A stretch of 64,000 nt of DNA from Chitinophagaceae bacterium (GCA_019638625.1 JAHBTK010000005.1:310001-374000); one strand, 5' to 3'. Positions 44,183-53,477 are shown, counted from the stretch's first letter. Notes: a model not told the origin generated them from the letters alone. A program made the numbers and translations.

Positions 44183-44896
44183 ATGAAAAAAGTGATCTCA
44201 ATTTTTATGGTAACCGTATTGTTGGCGTGTAATTCCCAAAAAACGCAAACTGTTGCCGCCGGGGATAATAGCCGGAACGCTCTGGACTGGGCCGGCATTT
44301 ATACCGGCGCCATCGTTTCAGGGGCCGATAGCGGTCAACTGGTATTGCAGCTAAACAGCGATAATACCTATGTGCTTGAACGTAGTATAAAAGGCAAAAG
44401 GACTGAAGAGTCAAAGGGAGGTTTTGAATGGAACAGCGAAGGAAGTGCTGTAACCATAGATGGAGTGTCTTACAGGGTGGGGGAGAACAGGCTGGATGTT
44501 CTGGAAAATGCGGATAAGTCATCCGCAACGCTTACAAAGCTGGACAACCCTCTTCTGGAAAAATACTGGAAGCTGACAGAGGTATTTGGAAACCCGGTAA
44601 CAACACCGGAAGGACAAAGGGAAGCTTATGTTATTTTTAAATCTTTCGACAACAGGTACCAGGGGAACGGGGGATGTAATGGTTATTCCGGTGCGTACGA
44701 GTTATTGCCCAATGGCAGAATAAAGCTGAATCCTGCTATTTCCACGCAAATGGCCTGTGCCGGTTTGGATACGGAAGTAAAACTGTATGAGGTGTTCAGT
44801 AAGGCGGATACTTATATCGTAACAGGAGATACCCTGGTGCTTACCAAAGCACGCATGGCGCCTATGGCAAGATTTGAGGCAGTTTACCTGAGGTAA
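44183..44896 (+). CDS. lipoprotein with NlpE-like and META domains
   Basis: A 237-residue outer-envelope lipoprotein with lipobox LLAC at residue 16. Residues 35-120 resemble the copper-resistance NlpE N-terminal domain (WAGIYTGAIVSGADSGQLVLQ, NTYVLERS). Residues 128-235 form a META/HslJ domain with YWKLTEVFG, GNGGCNGYSGAYE and TQMACAGLD. Paired cysteines are in GGCNGY and MACAGL. This fusion is common in Bacteroidota; roles suggested for the families are envelope-stress sensing and heat-shock-related functions, not shown for this protein. Confidence 0.9.
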   Translation: MKKVISIFMVTVLLACNSQKTQTVAAGDNSRNALDWAGIYTGAIVSGADSGQLVLQLNSDNTYVLERSIKGKRTEESKGGFEWNSEGSAVTIDGVSYRVGENRLDVLENADKSSATLTKLDNPLLEKYWKLTEVFGNPVTTPEGQREAYVIFKSFDNRYQGNGGCNGYSGAYELLPNGRIKLNPAISTQMACAGLDTEVKLYEVFSKADTYIVTGDTLVLTKARMAPMARFEAVYLR

Positions 44897-44984
44897 TAAG
44901 CACGCATAAGAGAATACAACCCGGAGCTTCATATCCGGATCTAAGTTTTATATTCGATCCTTCTTTGGTAAACAATTAAACCCA

Positions 44985-46166
44985 ATGCAACCCAATATTA
45001 CCCTGAAAAGAGCTTTTATAACAGGAACTGTTTACTCCATCTTGTTATCTGTCGTGTTTGTCCTGTTTTCGCTGGATAAAAATCCTGCGGGAGATATCAT
45101 TATCGCGTTGCCTTATTTTATCGTCTTGTATTTCGCTTTCTTTACAATAGGGAAGCCTGCTGTTGCGGACCGGCTACGGCATTGTTTACAAGCTGATTTC
45201 CGGAAGATAATTGTTTTTCCGCTGTTGCTGCTGCTGGTGTTTTACAGTTATGTAGCTTTCAACGGCGAGAACCCATTGAAGGGTACTTTGTTCCTGGTAC
45301 CTTTCCTGCTGTTCTTCCCGGTACTGGCCTTTGCTGCCCGGGATGCCAATAAGCCGGGACTCGACTGGTTTGATTTTACGATTTTCTTCCTGTATTTTTT
45401 CCCGGTGACCCTGGTGAAAGTGGATCCTTCGGGAAACCTTCCGTTCAATGGCGGCGGCTTTGATTCTGTGTACCGTATCGCGGTAATGCTCTCGGCAATA
45501 TTCGCTTTTTCTGTTGTCAGGGATTTGAGAGATGTTGGCGCCTACCCTGTATTCAGATGGAAGTTCCTGTTTACTGTATTGTGGGTGTGGGCTGCGTTTT
45601 ATGCATTCGTGTTTGTTATAGGATATGGGGTGGATTTTATACAGGTGAGGGATGCATCCGGCTGGGACTTTTCGAAGGTTGAATCAATCCTCCGGAAAAT
45701 GCTGTCCATTTTTTTGCATACTGCCTTATTTGAAGAGCTGGTATTCCGGGGATTATTGCAGAATATGCTGTATAAACGGATCCGGCAGTCAGCTTCCTGG
45801 AAGACTTTCTGGTGGTGGTGGATGGTTATCCTGGTGCTGTTTTCATTGCTGGTGGGTTATGCCATGAAAGGGAATATGCAATGGTTTCCTGCTTTGATAA
45901 CAATCATTTTGTTTGGCGTGGCCTGGTTCCTGGAAAGATCGGGTAAGCAGCCGGAGGGCAGCTATACGGCATTAGCTATTGCCAGCATAATTTTTGGACT
46001 GGTACATTTTCATTCAGGTTCGATCGTGTTTACCGGTCTCGCAAGCATCGGCGGCTGGGCTTACGGATACGTATACCTGAAAACCAAAAATATTTTCTAC
46101 GCGGCATTGTTGCATGCACTGGTTAACTCTTCCCCTTTGATCTTTGGACTGGAGTTGGCGAAGTAG
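44985..46166 (+). CDS. CPBP family intramembrane metalloprotease
   Basis: A 393-residue protein with about nine membrane helices. The CPBP (Abi/Rce1-like) signature is in the second half: the glutamate pair and arginine in FEELVFRGLLQNML near residue 250, the FGLVHFHSGS motif near 345, and a histidine in ALLHALVNSSP near 382. All three blocks needed for the putative metal site are present. Bacterial members are linked to bacteriocin self-immunity and to processing of prenylated or peptide substrates; the role here is unknown. Confidence 0.88.
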   Translation: MQPNITLKRAFITGTVYSILLSVVFVLFSLDKNPAGDIIIALPYFIVLYFAFFTIGKPAVADRLRHCLQADFRKIIVFPLLLLLVFYSYVAFNGENPLKGTLFLVPFLLFFPVLAFAARDANKPGLDWFDFTIFFLYFFPVTLVKVDPSGNLPFNGGGFDSVYRIAVMLSAIFAFSVVRDLRDVGAYPVFRWKFLFTVLWVWAAFYAFVFVIGYGVDFIQVRDASGWDFSKVESILRKMLSIFLHTALFEELVFRGLLQNMLYKRIRQSASWKTFWWWWMVILVLFSLLVGYAMKGNMQWFPALITIILFGVAWFLERSGKQPEGSYTALAIASIIFGLVHFHSGSIVFTGLASIGGWAYGYVYLKTKNIFYAALLHALVNSSPLIFGLELAK

Positions 46167-46223
46167 GGAATTTGAAAATGGGCTGGATCGAAATTTGAAG
46201 CAACCTGCCTCCTGCAACTTGTG

Positions 46224-46231
46224 TATCTTTG
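46224..46231 (+). promoter_or_regulatory. -7 box TATCTTTG directly before ruvX
   Basis: Fits TAnnTTTG and ends 4 bases before the ATG at 46236, implying a leaderless or very short 5' end. The nearest upstream TTTG (46194-46197) is 26 bases away, too far for a standard -33 box. Confidence 0.45.
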
Positions 46232-46235
46232 CCCT

Positions 46236-46658
46236 ATGCCCCGCATACTCGCTATCGATTATGGATTAAAACGTACCGGCATAGCTGTTACAGACCCTCT
46301 GCAGATCATCGCATCGGGGCTTACTACTATTGAATCCTCTCAACTGATCTCTTTTCTGAAGGATTATTTCTTAAAAGAAGAAGTGGAACGGATAGTAATA
46401 GGAGAGCCCAAAAACCTGGATGACTCGGATACACATGCTTCGGAACCGGTACGGAAAATAATACAGAAACTTAACCGGGAATTCCCGGCAATCCCTGTTA
46501 CGCCTGTGGATGAGCGTTATACCTCCCGCATGGCAAAGCAGGCGATGCTGGATATGGGAATGAAGAAAAAGCAAAGACGGAACAAAGCCAATATAGACCA
46601 GATAGCCGCCACCATTATCCTTCAGGAATACCTGCAATCCGCCGGTGGCGGTCGGTAA
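46236..46658 (+). CDS. ruvX: putative pre-16S rRNA nuclease (YqgF/RuvX)
   Basis: A 140-residue RNase H-fold protein implicated in maturation of the 16S rRNA 5' end. The ATG at 46236 is chosen because the family starts immediately with RILAIDYGLKRTGIAVTD; the catalytic Asp is D8. VERIVIGEPKNLD near residue 55 and TPVDERYTSRMAKQAM near residue 90 carry the other acidic and conserved residues, and KANIDQIAATIILQEYL is the usual C-terminal helix. It starts 70 bases after the CPBP gene and has its own -7 box. Confidence 0.95.
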   Translation: MPRILAIDYGLKRTGIAVTDPLQIIASGLTTIESSQLISFLKDYFLKEEVERIVIGEPKNLDDSDTHASEPVRKIIQKLNREFPAIPVTPVDERYTSRMAKQAMLDMGMKKKQRRNKANIDQIAATIILQEYLQSAGGGR

Positions 46659-46773
46659 ATTACAGGCAGCAACCCCGGATTTACTCGTTTTTTCAGCTAA
46701 ATACTAACCAGGGTAATGTCTGCACCTTTAATATGAGTATCTTCAGGGAAGAACCTTATGGTAATCATATGTT

Positions 46774-47364
46774 ATGACACCCACAAAAAAGAAAAATATA
46801 AAAAAGACGACAGCCAAACCGGTTAAAAAGACGGCTGCAAAATCGAAAATTGCCCAAAAGAAATTGATCAAACCGATAAAAGCGATACCGGCAAAAAAGA
46901 TAACGGACATAGCTATAAAGCCCGCGAAGCGGTTGTCATTGTATATCGATTCCTGCTTTTTCTTTCCTTCGGGCGGTAGCGCTTATACCGATCATTTCCA
47001 GGGCGGAAGAGTGTCCGGTAATGGATTGTTGCAGGCGCCCATACTTTTACCCGTAGGTTCTGTTATGAAGACGGTGACGGTATACTATAAGAACAATACC
47101 TCAGAAGATATACAGGTATTGATCCTAAAGTACCATATAGATCATCATGCTTATTCCGGTGAGGTAGAAGTGTCGCTGGATAGTTGCCCGCCGGGTGTTT
47201 TGCCCCCGGATAACTTTCTTGCCAAAGTGATAGATCATTTTGATGCCGGCGGCAGGATACTTGATAAATATATGTATTTGATCCAGATAGTTGGAACTAT
47301 TAAAAACGCCACAGAAGAAAGGACCTTGCGGGGAGTGAGGATTGTATATACATTACCTTCTTAG
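46774..47364 (+). CDS. protein with lysine-rich histone-like tail and beta-sandwich domain
   Basis: A 196-residue protein. Residues 1-52 are almost only Lys, Ala, Pro, Thr and Ile (KKTTAKPVKKTAAKSK, KPIKAIPAKK), like the H1-type or AlgP-type basic tails that bind DNA or polyanions. Residues 55-195 are different: LYIDSCFFFPSGGSAYTDHFQ, a strand-rich core VKTVTVYYKNNTSEDIQ, and a matched cysteine pair possibility (DSCFF and DSCPPG). The second domain is not recognised; it may be a jelly-roll or sandwich fold. No signal peptide precedes the tail. A good terminator follows. The combination of tail and domain is unusual. Confidence 0.78.
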   Translation: MTPTKKKNIKKTTAKPVKKTAAKSKIAQKKLIKPIKAIPAKKITDIAIKPAKRLSLYIDSCFFFPSGGSAYTDHFQGGRVSGNGLLQAPILLPVGSVMKTVTVYYKNNTSEDIQVLILKYHIDHHAYSGEVEVSLDSCPPGVLPPDNFLAKVIDHFDAGGRILDKYMYLIQIVGTIKNATEERTLRGVRIVYTLPS

Positions 47365-47392
47365 CTTTGGTTTTGGACGGACATACAAACAG

Positions 47393-47423
47393 GGGGATGC
47401 CATCTACGTGGTATCCCCTTTAT
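47393..47423 (+). terminator. rho-independent terminator
   Basis: GGGGATGCCA (47393-47402) pairs with TGGTATCCCC (47409-47418) with one G-T pair and a 6-base loop, followed by TTTATT. It ends the lysine-tailed protein gene. Confidence 0.8.
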
Positions 47424-47532
47424 TATCTTCCCTTTTTCCGGCTTCAATTTTTTTCCGGGCAGTATCCGGTCTGCGGGAGCACCTGTTTTGTAAGGTTCAG
47501 GATCCCTTTTTATTGACATTTTAATAAAGTGA

Positions 47533-48873
47533 TCAGCCTTTTAATATTTTTGCTTTTTCAGTCTCAAATTCTTCCTGCGAAAGGATGCCGGCATCCAGCA
47601 GATCCTTAAGGTCCAGCAGGGCCTGCTTTTTATCGGTGATGCTGTTTCCTGAAGTGCTGGTACCGGCAGTTGCCTGTACCGTATCAGGAACAGTAGATGG
47701 TGGTGCGAACTGAAGCAACAGCGCGGTAATTTCATTAAACCCTTTGATGTTGGAGTAGTCAATCGCTTTTTGTTCTTTCACATTCACGATCAATGGATCG
47801 CCGCCCTGCTCCAGCAAATATTTTACCGCATCTTTTTTGCCGTTAGCTGCCGCATAATGCAGGGCAGTGTTTCTGGATTCATCCTGCTGGTTAATAGAAG
47901 CGCCTCTTTCCAGCAGTAACCTGATCATACTTAGGTGCCCGTTTTTCACGGCATGATGCAGGAGGCTTTCTCCCCCATTATGATAGCCCGGGTTAAAACT
48001 GAAACTCGCTTCGACGGAAAGGCTGTTACTGGTTTCCACCCAATCCAGGTAGGCATTCATTGAATTATCCGTACCGGTTACAGGCCGGCTATGATTCACA
48101 TCCAACCCGTTGTCGAGGAACAGGGCCACAATTTCTTTCTGGTTATTAGCGCAGGCATACCAGATCGGCGATATACCTTCTTTTGAGGAAATACCCGGGT
48201 TGGCGCCTTTTTCTATAAGCAGGGTCACCAGGGCGCGGTTGGTTTCATAGCAGGCGATCAGCAAGGCATTTTCTCCGGCATGATTGACATGATTAATATT
48301 AGCGCCATTGTCCAGCAACAACTGCACCATGGGCATATGACGCGATTTAGCTGCAAAGAGTAACGGAGAATCTCCCCGCTTATTGGTGGTATTAACATTA
48401 GCGCCGCTGTCAATCAACAGCTTTACCACTTCAGTATTTCTCCAGGAAGCGGCTATCAACAGGGCTGTTTCCGCATTATTGTTTTCCAGGTCCACTTCCG
48501 CGCCGCGGTTCAGTAATTCCCGTACTACTTCCACCTGCCCGGTTTGAGCACTGAGGTGTAAAAGGCTGTTGCCATTCAGGTCATTGATATTGATCCGGGC
48601 GCCCTGTTCCAGTAAGTATACGGCTGTTTGTTTTTGCTTTTGCAGGCAGGCAAAAAATAGTGGTGTCTCTCCCTGGTGGTCTTCGTAATCCAAATCGGCT
48701 CCATCCGCGATCAATAGTTTTACGATGTCAAGATATCCGCGATGCGCGGCATAATGCAGGGCGGTACGTCCTTTTTCATCGGTGTATTTCACATCTACTT
48801 CCTTGTTGGCAAGCAGCAGTTCGGCAATTTTTCTTTTGCCCCCTTCGCAGGCAATTATAAATGACATTGACAT
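47533..48873 (-). CDS. ankyrin-repeat protein with C-terminal SHOCT domain
   Basis: A 446-residue soluble protein. About eleven ankyrin units of 33 residues run from residue 5 to 385, with consensus TALHYAAHRGYLDIVKLLI, SLLHLSAQTGQVEVVRELL and TALHYAAANGKKDAVKYLL. The C-terminal 35 residues are a SHOCT motif (DLKDLLDAGILSQEEFETEK), a short helical hairpin often found at protein ends. A 30-residue insert with no repeat character (NSMNAYLDWVETSNSLSVE) interrupts the repeats near residue 280. It starts 15 bases after the stop of the upstream ankyrin gene, so the two form an operon. The likely role is a protein-binding scaffold; the partner is unknown. Confidence 0.92.
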   Translation of the reverse strand: MSMSFIIACEGGKRKIAELLLANKEVDVKYTDEKGRTALHYAAHRGYLDIVKLLIADGADLDYEDHQGETPLFFACLQKQKQTAVYLLEQGARININDLNGNSLLHLSAQTGQVEVVRELLNRGAEVDLENNNAETALLIAASWRNTEVVKLLIDSGANVNTTNKRGDSPLLFAAKSRHMPMVQLLLDNGANINHVNHAGENALLIACYETNRALVTLLIEKGANPGISSKEGISPIWYACANNQKEIVALFLDNGLDVNHSRPVTGTDNSMNAYLDWVETSNSLSVEASFSFNPGYHNGGESLLHHAVKNGHLSMIRLLLERGASINQQDESRNTALHYAAANGKKDAVKYLLEQGGDPLIVNVKEQKAIDYSNIKGFNEITALLLQFAPPSTVPDTVQATAGTSTSGNSITDKKQALLDLKDLLDAGILSQEEFETEKAKILKG

Positions 48874-48888
48874 AGAATATCTTTTAAG

Positions 48889-50076
48889 TTATTTGTTTTT
48901 TGCGGATAAAAGCAGTTCCGCCGTTTTTGCTTTCAGGTTATCGCCGGAAGCCAGCATCATAGCAGTTTCATCCTTTGAGTTGGTAATGGATGCGTCCGCG
49001 CCCAGTTCCAGCAACAATTTTACTTTCTTATAAATTTCCCGGGCCGCATCGTGTGAATAGTTTACATCGATGGCGCAGACCTTATGTAAAAGGGTATTTC
49101 CGTCGTCGTCCTGGAGGTTGACATCTCGTCCTGTTTTTGCCAGCAGCCGTTGCATAACAGTAGTGGGTTTCTCTATGATCCAGTCCCAGCCGGACTTAGG
49201 CCTGCTATAGTATGGTGCAACATTGTCCAGGTCGGCGCCATCGTCCACCAATTGCTCCAGCAGAGCCACATCTCTGTCCGCGCCCGACATCATTCTTAAA
49301 TACTCAGATAACGCTGTTTCCTCATTCCTGTTTTGAAGGGTGAAATCCGGCAGGCTTACAGCCGAGAGCTTCCCATATATCTCACCGTCCATTTTATGGG
49401 CAAGCGCATAGTAATAAGCTGAGTTACCCTTGTCGTCCTGATCGTTGGGTTGTGTACCACTCTCCAGCAATATGTCCAGCAGGTGTTTTTTATCCCTTTC
49501 AATGGCTACATGCAGGGCGGTTTGTTTCACTATATTGGTTTTGTTGATATCCACCCCTGCATTAAGCAATATCCGGATATAGGCCAACTGCCTGTCTTGG
49601 GGAATCATATTGATCCGTACTGCCTGGATGACCAGGGAGTCTTCGGCATTGTTTAAAAAATCAATATTGAGCCCCGAGTCGATCAGCGTCTGCACAATTT
49701 CCGGGGCCGCCCATATATTCAAAGCGTGCCCAAGCAGTGTTTGCCCGTTTACTTCGTCATTCACATTTTCGGCATTGCCGATGAACCTGCTGAGGTATTG
49801 AAGTGATTCATCGTCCGCCGGGAGGTGCTTAAAAAGGACCTCGAAAATACTGTACTCCAGTTTCTCGAGTTCATAGACATCGACGGGTATTGTCCCGTTC
49901 TTAACCAATGCGTCGAGCACATCAAACGCCTTGTTCTTCACCAGGGTTTCGAAGATGCTCCTGAGGGTATAGTCCTGCAATGTTTCGGGAAAAGTTTCGC
50001 CGGCTTCTATCAGTTCTTTCGCCTTTGTAAAGTCTTTTTTGTATATGGCTTCCTGTAGCGGTGTTTTTTCGAACAT
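48889..50076 (-). CDS. ankyrin-repeat protein
   Basis: A 395-residue soluble protein made of degenerate ankyrin units. The clearest are QTALHVAIERDKKHLLDILLESG near residue 185, NTLLHKVCAIDVNYSHDAA near 330, and the C-terminal DETAMMLASGDNLKAKTAELLL. The first 100 residues (AIYKKDFTKAKELIEAGETF, IFETLVKNKAFDVLDALVKNG) are ankyrin-like helical pairs with poor consensus. There is no signal peptide and no catalytic domain. It is the first gene of the two-gene ankyrin operon and is divergent from gltX. Confidence 0.9.
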   Translation of the reverse strand: MFEKTPLQEAIYKKDFTKAKELIEAGETFPETLQDYTLRSIFETLVKNKAFDVLDALVKNGTIPVDVYELEKLEYSIFEVLFKHLPADDESLQYLSRFIGNAENVNDEVNGQTLLGHALNIWAAPEIVQTLIDSGLNIDFLNNAEDSLVIQAVRINMIPQDRQLAYIRILLNAGVDINKTNIVKQTALHVAIERDKKHLLDILLESGTQPNDQDDKGNSAYYYALAHKMDGEIYGKLSAVSLPDFTLQNRNEETALSEYLRMMSGADRDVALLEQLVDDGADLDNVAPYYSRPKSGWDWIIEKPTTVMQRLLAKTGRDVNLQDDDGNTLLHKVCAIDVNYSHDAAREIYKKVKLLLELGADASITNSKDETAMMLASGDNLKAKTAELLLSAKNK

Positions 50077-50267
50077 TCAGTGTTTTTTAGATGGTTATCA
50101 AAAGTAATGTATAACGTTTAAAAAGGGATTGGATTTTACGACGATATCATTTTTCAGCCTGGTAATGGTCGTTTTGTTGATTTTTGATCACAGGGAGTAG
50201 TGCCCGCAAATGAAAATTGAAAAATATGCTTTACATACCCGGTTAATGAAGATTGAACAAAGCATGT

Positions 50268-50275
50268 TATTTTTG
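50268..50275 (+). promoter_or_regulatory. -7 box TATTTTTG directly before gltX
   Basis: Fits TAnnTTTG and ends 4 bases before the ATG at 50280. It gives the same spacing as at 23122, 46224 and 60099. Confidence 0.42.
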
Positions 50276-50279
50276 CGGA

Positions 50280-51800
50280 ATGCAGACAAAAAAAGTACGG
50301 GTTCGTTTTGCACCCAGTCCCACAGGTGGATTACATTTAGGAGGGGTAAGAACGGTTTTATATAATTACCTTTTTGCCAGGCAGCACCAGGGCGACTTTA
50401 TCTTACGCATCGAGGATACAGATCAGACGCGGTTTGTAGAAGGAGCGGAGCAATATATTTATGATTGCCTGAACTGGGTGGGACTGACGCCGGACGAAAG
50501 CCCGCTGAAGGGTGGTAAATTCGGGCCTTATCGCCAGAGTGAGCGAAAGCCCATATATAAGCAATATGCCGATCAACTGGTTGCCAACGGGCAGGCGTAT
50601 ATCGCGTTTGATACCCCGGAGGAACTGGAGAGGATGCGGGTGGATTTTAAGACCGAACAAAATCCTTCCCCGCAATATGACCGCACTGTACGGAACAAAA
50701 TGCGCAATTCGCTGACACTTTCCCCGGATGAAGTAAAACGTTTGCTGGAGCAGGGCGCCCGGCATGTGATCCGTATAAAAATGCCGGAAAATGAAACGAT
50801 CCGTTTTACGGATATGATCAGGGGAGAGGTGGAGTTCAACTCTTCGCTGGTGGATGATAAAGTACTGTTGAAAGCGGATGGTATGCCCACTTATCACCTG
50901 GCTGTGGTAGTGGATGACTACCTGATGGAGATCAGTCATGCTTTCCGTGGTGAAGAATGGCTGCCCAGCAGCCCGGTACATGTTTTACTGTGGGAATACC
51001 TGTTCGGATTGGATAAGATGCCGCAATGGGCGCACCTGCCGTTGATACTGGGTCCCCAGGGTAAGTTGAGCAAAAGAGACGGCGCGAAATACGGTTTCCC
51101 GGTATTTGCCATGAACTGGACCGATCCTAAAACCAGTGAACTGACAGAAGGGTTTCGCGAAAGAGGCTTTTTACCGGAAGCATTCATCAATATGCTGGCA
51201 TTGCTGGGCTGGAATGATGGTACGGAACAGGAGTTGTTTTCTAAAGAAGAACTGGTAGAAAAATTCTCTATAGAGCGGGTACATAGTGGCGGGGCCAGGT
51301 TTGATTTTGAAAAGGCGAAATGGTTCAACCATGAGTGGATCAAAAAACTGCCGGTATCTTCTTATGCTGCGGCGGTGAAAACGTATCTCCTGCAAAAAGG
51401 TATCACCATCACCGACGAAACCCGGTTTGAAAAAGTGCTTGAACTGGTGAAAGACAGGGCGACTCTTTTGCCGGACTTTGCTGAACAGGCTGTTTTTTTC
51501 TTCCGGGCGCCAACTGCCTGGGACCTGGATGCGGTGAAGCCGAAATGGAACGAGGCTAAAACACAGTTTTTCCAATCTGTAATAGAAAAATTTAAACCGG
51601 CTGACTGGGAAACAGTGATCCTCGAAAGCAATTTTAAGGAATGGGCTTCGGCTGCCGGTTTAAAACCAGGGGAAGTGCTGTTGCCTTTCCGCGTCATGCT
51701 GGTAGGGGGTAAGTTTGGCCCTCATGTATTTGATATAGCGGCGTTGCTGGGCCGGGAGGAAACGATTAAAAGAATACAGCGCTTTTTGCAGGAGGTATAG
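50280..51800 (+). CDS. gltX: glutamyl-tRNA synthetase
   Basis: Charges tRNA-Glu. The ATG at 50280 gives 506 residues with the class I HIGH-type motif at once (RFAPSPTGGLHLGG, residues 8-21). The KMSKS-type loop is KLSKRDGAKYG near residue 265. EDTDQTRFVEGAE near residue 45 and HAFRGEEWLPSSPVH near residue 220 are the glutamate and acceptor-stem regions. A TTG-started extension from 50253 would run through the -7 box and is not used. The C-terminal anticodon-binding domain is complete. Confidence 0.97.
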   Translation: MQTKKVRVRFAPSPTGGLHLGGVRTVLYNYLFARQHQGDFILRIEDTDQTRFVEGAEQYIYDCLNWVGLTPDESPLKGGKFGPYRQSERKPIYKQYADQLVANGQAYIAFDTPEELERMRVDFKTEQNPSPQYDRTVRNKMRNSLTLSPDEVKRLLEQGARHVIRIKMPENETIRFTDMIRGEVEFNSSLVDDKVLLKADGMPTYHLAVVVDDYLMEISHAFRGEEWLPSSPVHVLLWEYLFGLDKMPQWAHLPLILGPQGKLSKRDGAKYGFPVFAMNWTDPKTSELTEGFRERGFLPEAFINMLALLGWNDGTEQELFSKEELVEKFSIERVHSGGARFDFEKAKWFNHEWIKKLPVSSYAAAVKTYLLQKGITITDETRFEKVLELVKDRATLLPDFAEQAVFFFRAPTAWDLDAVKPKWNEAKTQFFQSVIEKFKPADWETVILESNFKEWASAAGLKPGEVLLPFRVMLVGGKFGPHVFDIAALLGREETIKRIQRFLQEV

Positions 51801-51858
51801 TATAACCACCAAAGGCTTACCTTCGGCAAAACTATCACCTAAAAAAGCTGCAGGCATT

Positions 51859-52524
51859 ATGGATGTTTCAATATTCGGATCGGTAGACCGGCATATCAAC
51901 GACCTCTTTGTTAAAGAAGACGACGCATTGCTGCAAACAAAGCAGTCGATCATCGAAGGTGGTTTACCTCAAATAAGCATTTCAGAAAACCAGGGAAAGT
52001 TCTTGCACATATTAGCCAGGTTGAAAACTCCCGCGAAGATACTGGAGATAGGTACGCTGGGCGGATACAGCACCATCTGGCTGGCAAGGGCGTTGGAGGA
52101 AAACGGTGAAATGATTACGCTGGAAGTGGACGCACATCATGCGGCCGTTGCCAATGCCAACCTTACTGCGGCAGGGCTTTCGGGGAAAGTGAAAATAAGA
52201 GTGGGAAACGCGCTGGAAGAACTGCCCAAAATGGTAGAGGAAGAAGCAGGGCCTTTCGATGTGATATTTATTGATGCCGATAAGGAACCGTACGCGGAAT
52301 ATTTTCAGTGGTCGCTGAAGTTATCCAGGCCCGGAACACTTATTATCGCAGACAATGTAGTGCGGGAAGGAAAAATCCTGGATGAGAACAGCGACGATGC
52401 AAATGTGTCAGGCGTTCAGCGCTTTTTAGCTTTATTATCTTCTACTCCTGATGTAACGGCAACAGTTATACAAACAGTCGGTAGTAAATACCATGATGGT
52501 ATTGCACTCGCGGTAGTGAATTGA
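51859..52524 (+). CDS. SAM-dependent O-methyltransferase (class I, COMT-like)
   Basis: A 221-residue cytosolic enzyme of the methyltransferase-3 family. The SAM motif is ILEIGTLGGYSTIWLAR near residue 60. FDVIFIDADKEPYAEYF near residue 133 holds the metal-binding Asp, and LIIADNVVREGKI near residue 158 the next Asp-Asn pair, as in divalent-metal-dependent catechol-type O-methyltransferases. Length is typical. The acceptor cannot be told from sequence. It follows gltX by 58 bases and is convergent with the HAD gene. Confidence 0.92.
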   Translation: MDVSIFGSVDRHINDLFVKEDDALLQTKQSIIEGGLPQISISENQGKFLHILARLKTPAKILEIGTLGGYSTIWLARALEENGEMITLEVDAHHAAVANANLTAAGLSGKVKIRVGNALEELPKMVEEEAGPFDVIFIDADKEPYAEYFQWSLKLSRPGTLIIADNVVREGKILDENSDDANVSGVQRFLALLSSTPDVTATVIQTVGSKYHDGIALAVVN

Positions 52525-52550
52525 GGTTTCTGCCGGACAAGAAAATTGAA

Positions 52551-52579
52551 CCGGGAACAGGCTGATCAGCCTGCCCCGG
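52551..52579. terminator. candidate hairpin terminator between convergent genes
   Basis: The 16-base palindrome CAGGCTGATCAGCCTG (52558-52573) is flanked by CCGGG and CCCGG, making a long interrupted stem. No T-run follows, so termination strength is uncertain. Confidence 0.5.
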
Positions 52580-52614
52580 AATAAATAATCGGTAGGGATC
52601 ATCGCAGATGTTTT

Positions 52615-53436
52615 CTATTGAAGCAGCAAAACGCCGCTACCGTGTTTTTCAATTACGCTTATAAACAGTTCTTCCTTTAGTAAAGATTGTATGGAGGGTA
52701 TAATAAAGTCGGGGGAATAACCGAATTGTTCCAGATCGTTGGGCCGTGTTACGCCGGATAGGGTCAGTACTGTAGTAAAACCCATGGAACCCGCCCCCAG
52801 AATATCTGTGCTCATGGTATCACCGATCATCACGGTATCATCTGTCGCCAGTCCCAGTTTTTTACGGGCCATCCGCATCATTACCGGGCTGGGTTTTCCC
52901 ACACTGAATGCTTTTTTGCCGGTGGCTACTTCCACCATTGCCACAAAGGCGCCGCACCCCGCCCTGTATTTTCCATTGGCTATGGGGCAGTTGGGATCGA
53001 GATTCGTCGCAATGAGTTTTGAGCCGTTCATGACCATGTTGATGGCCTTGTCCACAGACTCAAGCATAATGGTCCGACCTTCCCCGATCACCACATAGTC
53101 AGGGCTATCGTCTACAATGGAATATCCTTCATTATGCAGTTCATTCAACAAACCGCCTTCTCCTATTACATAGGCAGTGCCGTGGGGTGTTTTGGAAGCC
53201 AGGTACCGGGCAGTGGCCATGGCGCAGGTAAAAATATCTTCATCGGTTACATTAAAGCCCATTTTGTGCAACTTGTAGCAAACATCCCTGCTGGTTCGCT
53301 GGCTGTTGTTGGTGAGGAAGAGAAACGGGTAACCTTTACTCTTCAATCCATTGATAAATTCTATCGCGCCGGGAATAGGCTCTGATCCTTTGTAAATCAC
53401 GCCATCCATGTCAATTAAAAATCCTGTCTTTTTCAT
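52615..53436 (-). CDS. HAD-IIA family phosphatase (NagD-like)
   Basis: A 273-residue cytosolic phosphatase. The ATG at 53436 begins MKKTGFLIDMDGVIYKGSEP, which puts the nucleophile Asp of DMDGVIY at residues 9-11. The frame upstream to 53478 enters an inverted repeat and is not used. Motif II is LTNNSQRT near residue 43. The C-terminal GKPSPVMMRMARKKLG near residue 185 and VMIGDTMSTDILGAGSMG near 207 supply motifs III and IV. The IIA cap and size fit NagD/pyridoxal phosphatase-like enzymes acting on small phosphoesters or nucleotides. Confidence 0.93.
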   Translation of the reverse strand: MKKTGFLIDMDGVIYKGSEPIPGAIEFINGLKSKGYPFLFLTNNSQRTSRDVCYKLHKMGFNVTDEDIFTCAMATARYLASKTPHGTAYVIGEGGLLNELHNEGYSIVDDSPDYVVIGEGRTIMLESVDKAINMVMNGSKLIATNLDPNCPIANGKYRAGCGAFVAMVEVATGKKAFSVGKPSPVMMRMARKKLGLATDDTVMIGDTMSTDILGAGSMGFTTVLTLSGVTRPNDLEQFGYSPDFIIPSIQSLLKEELFISVIEKHGSGVLLLQ

Positions 53437-53477
53437 CTGTGTATTTTTTGTTTTTTTAATTGTCAGATGGAATTTCA

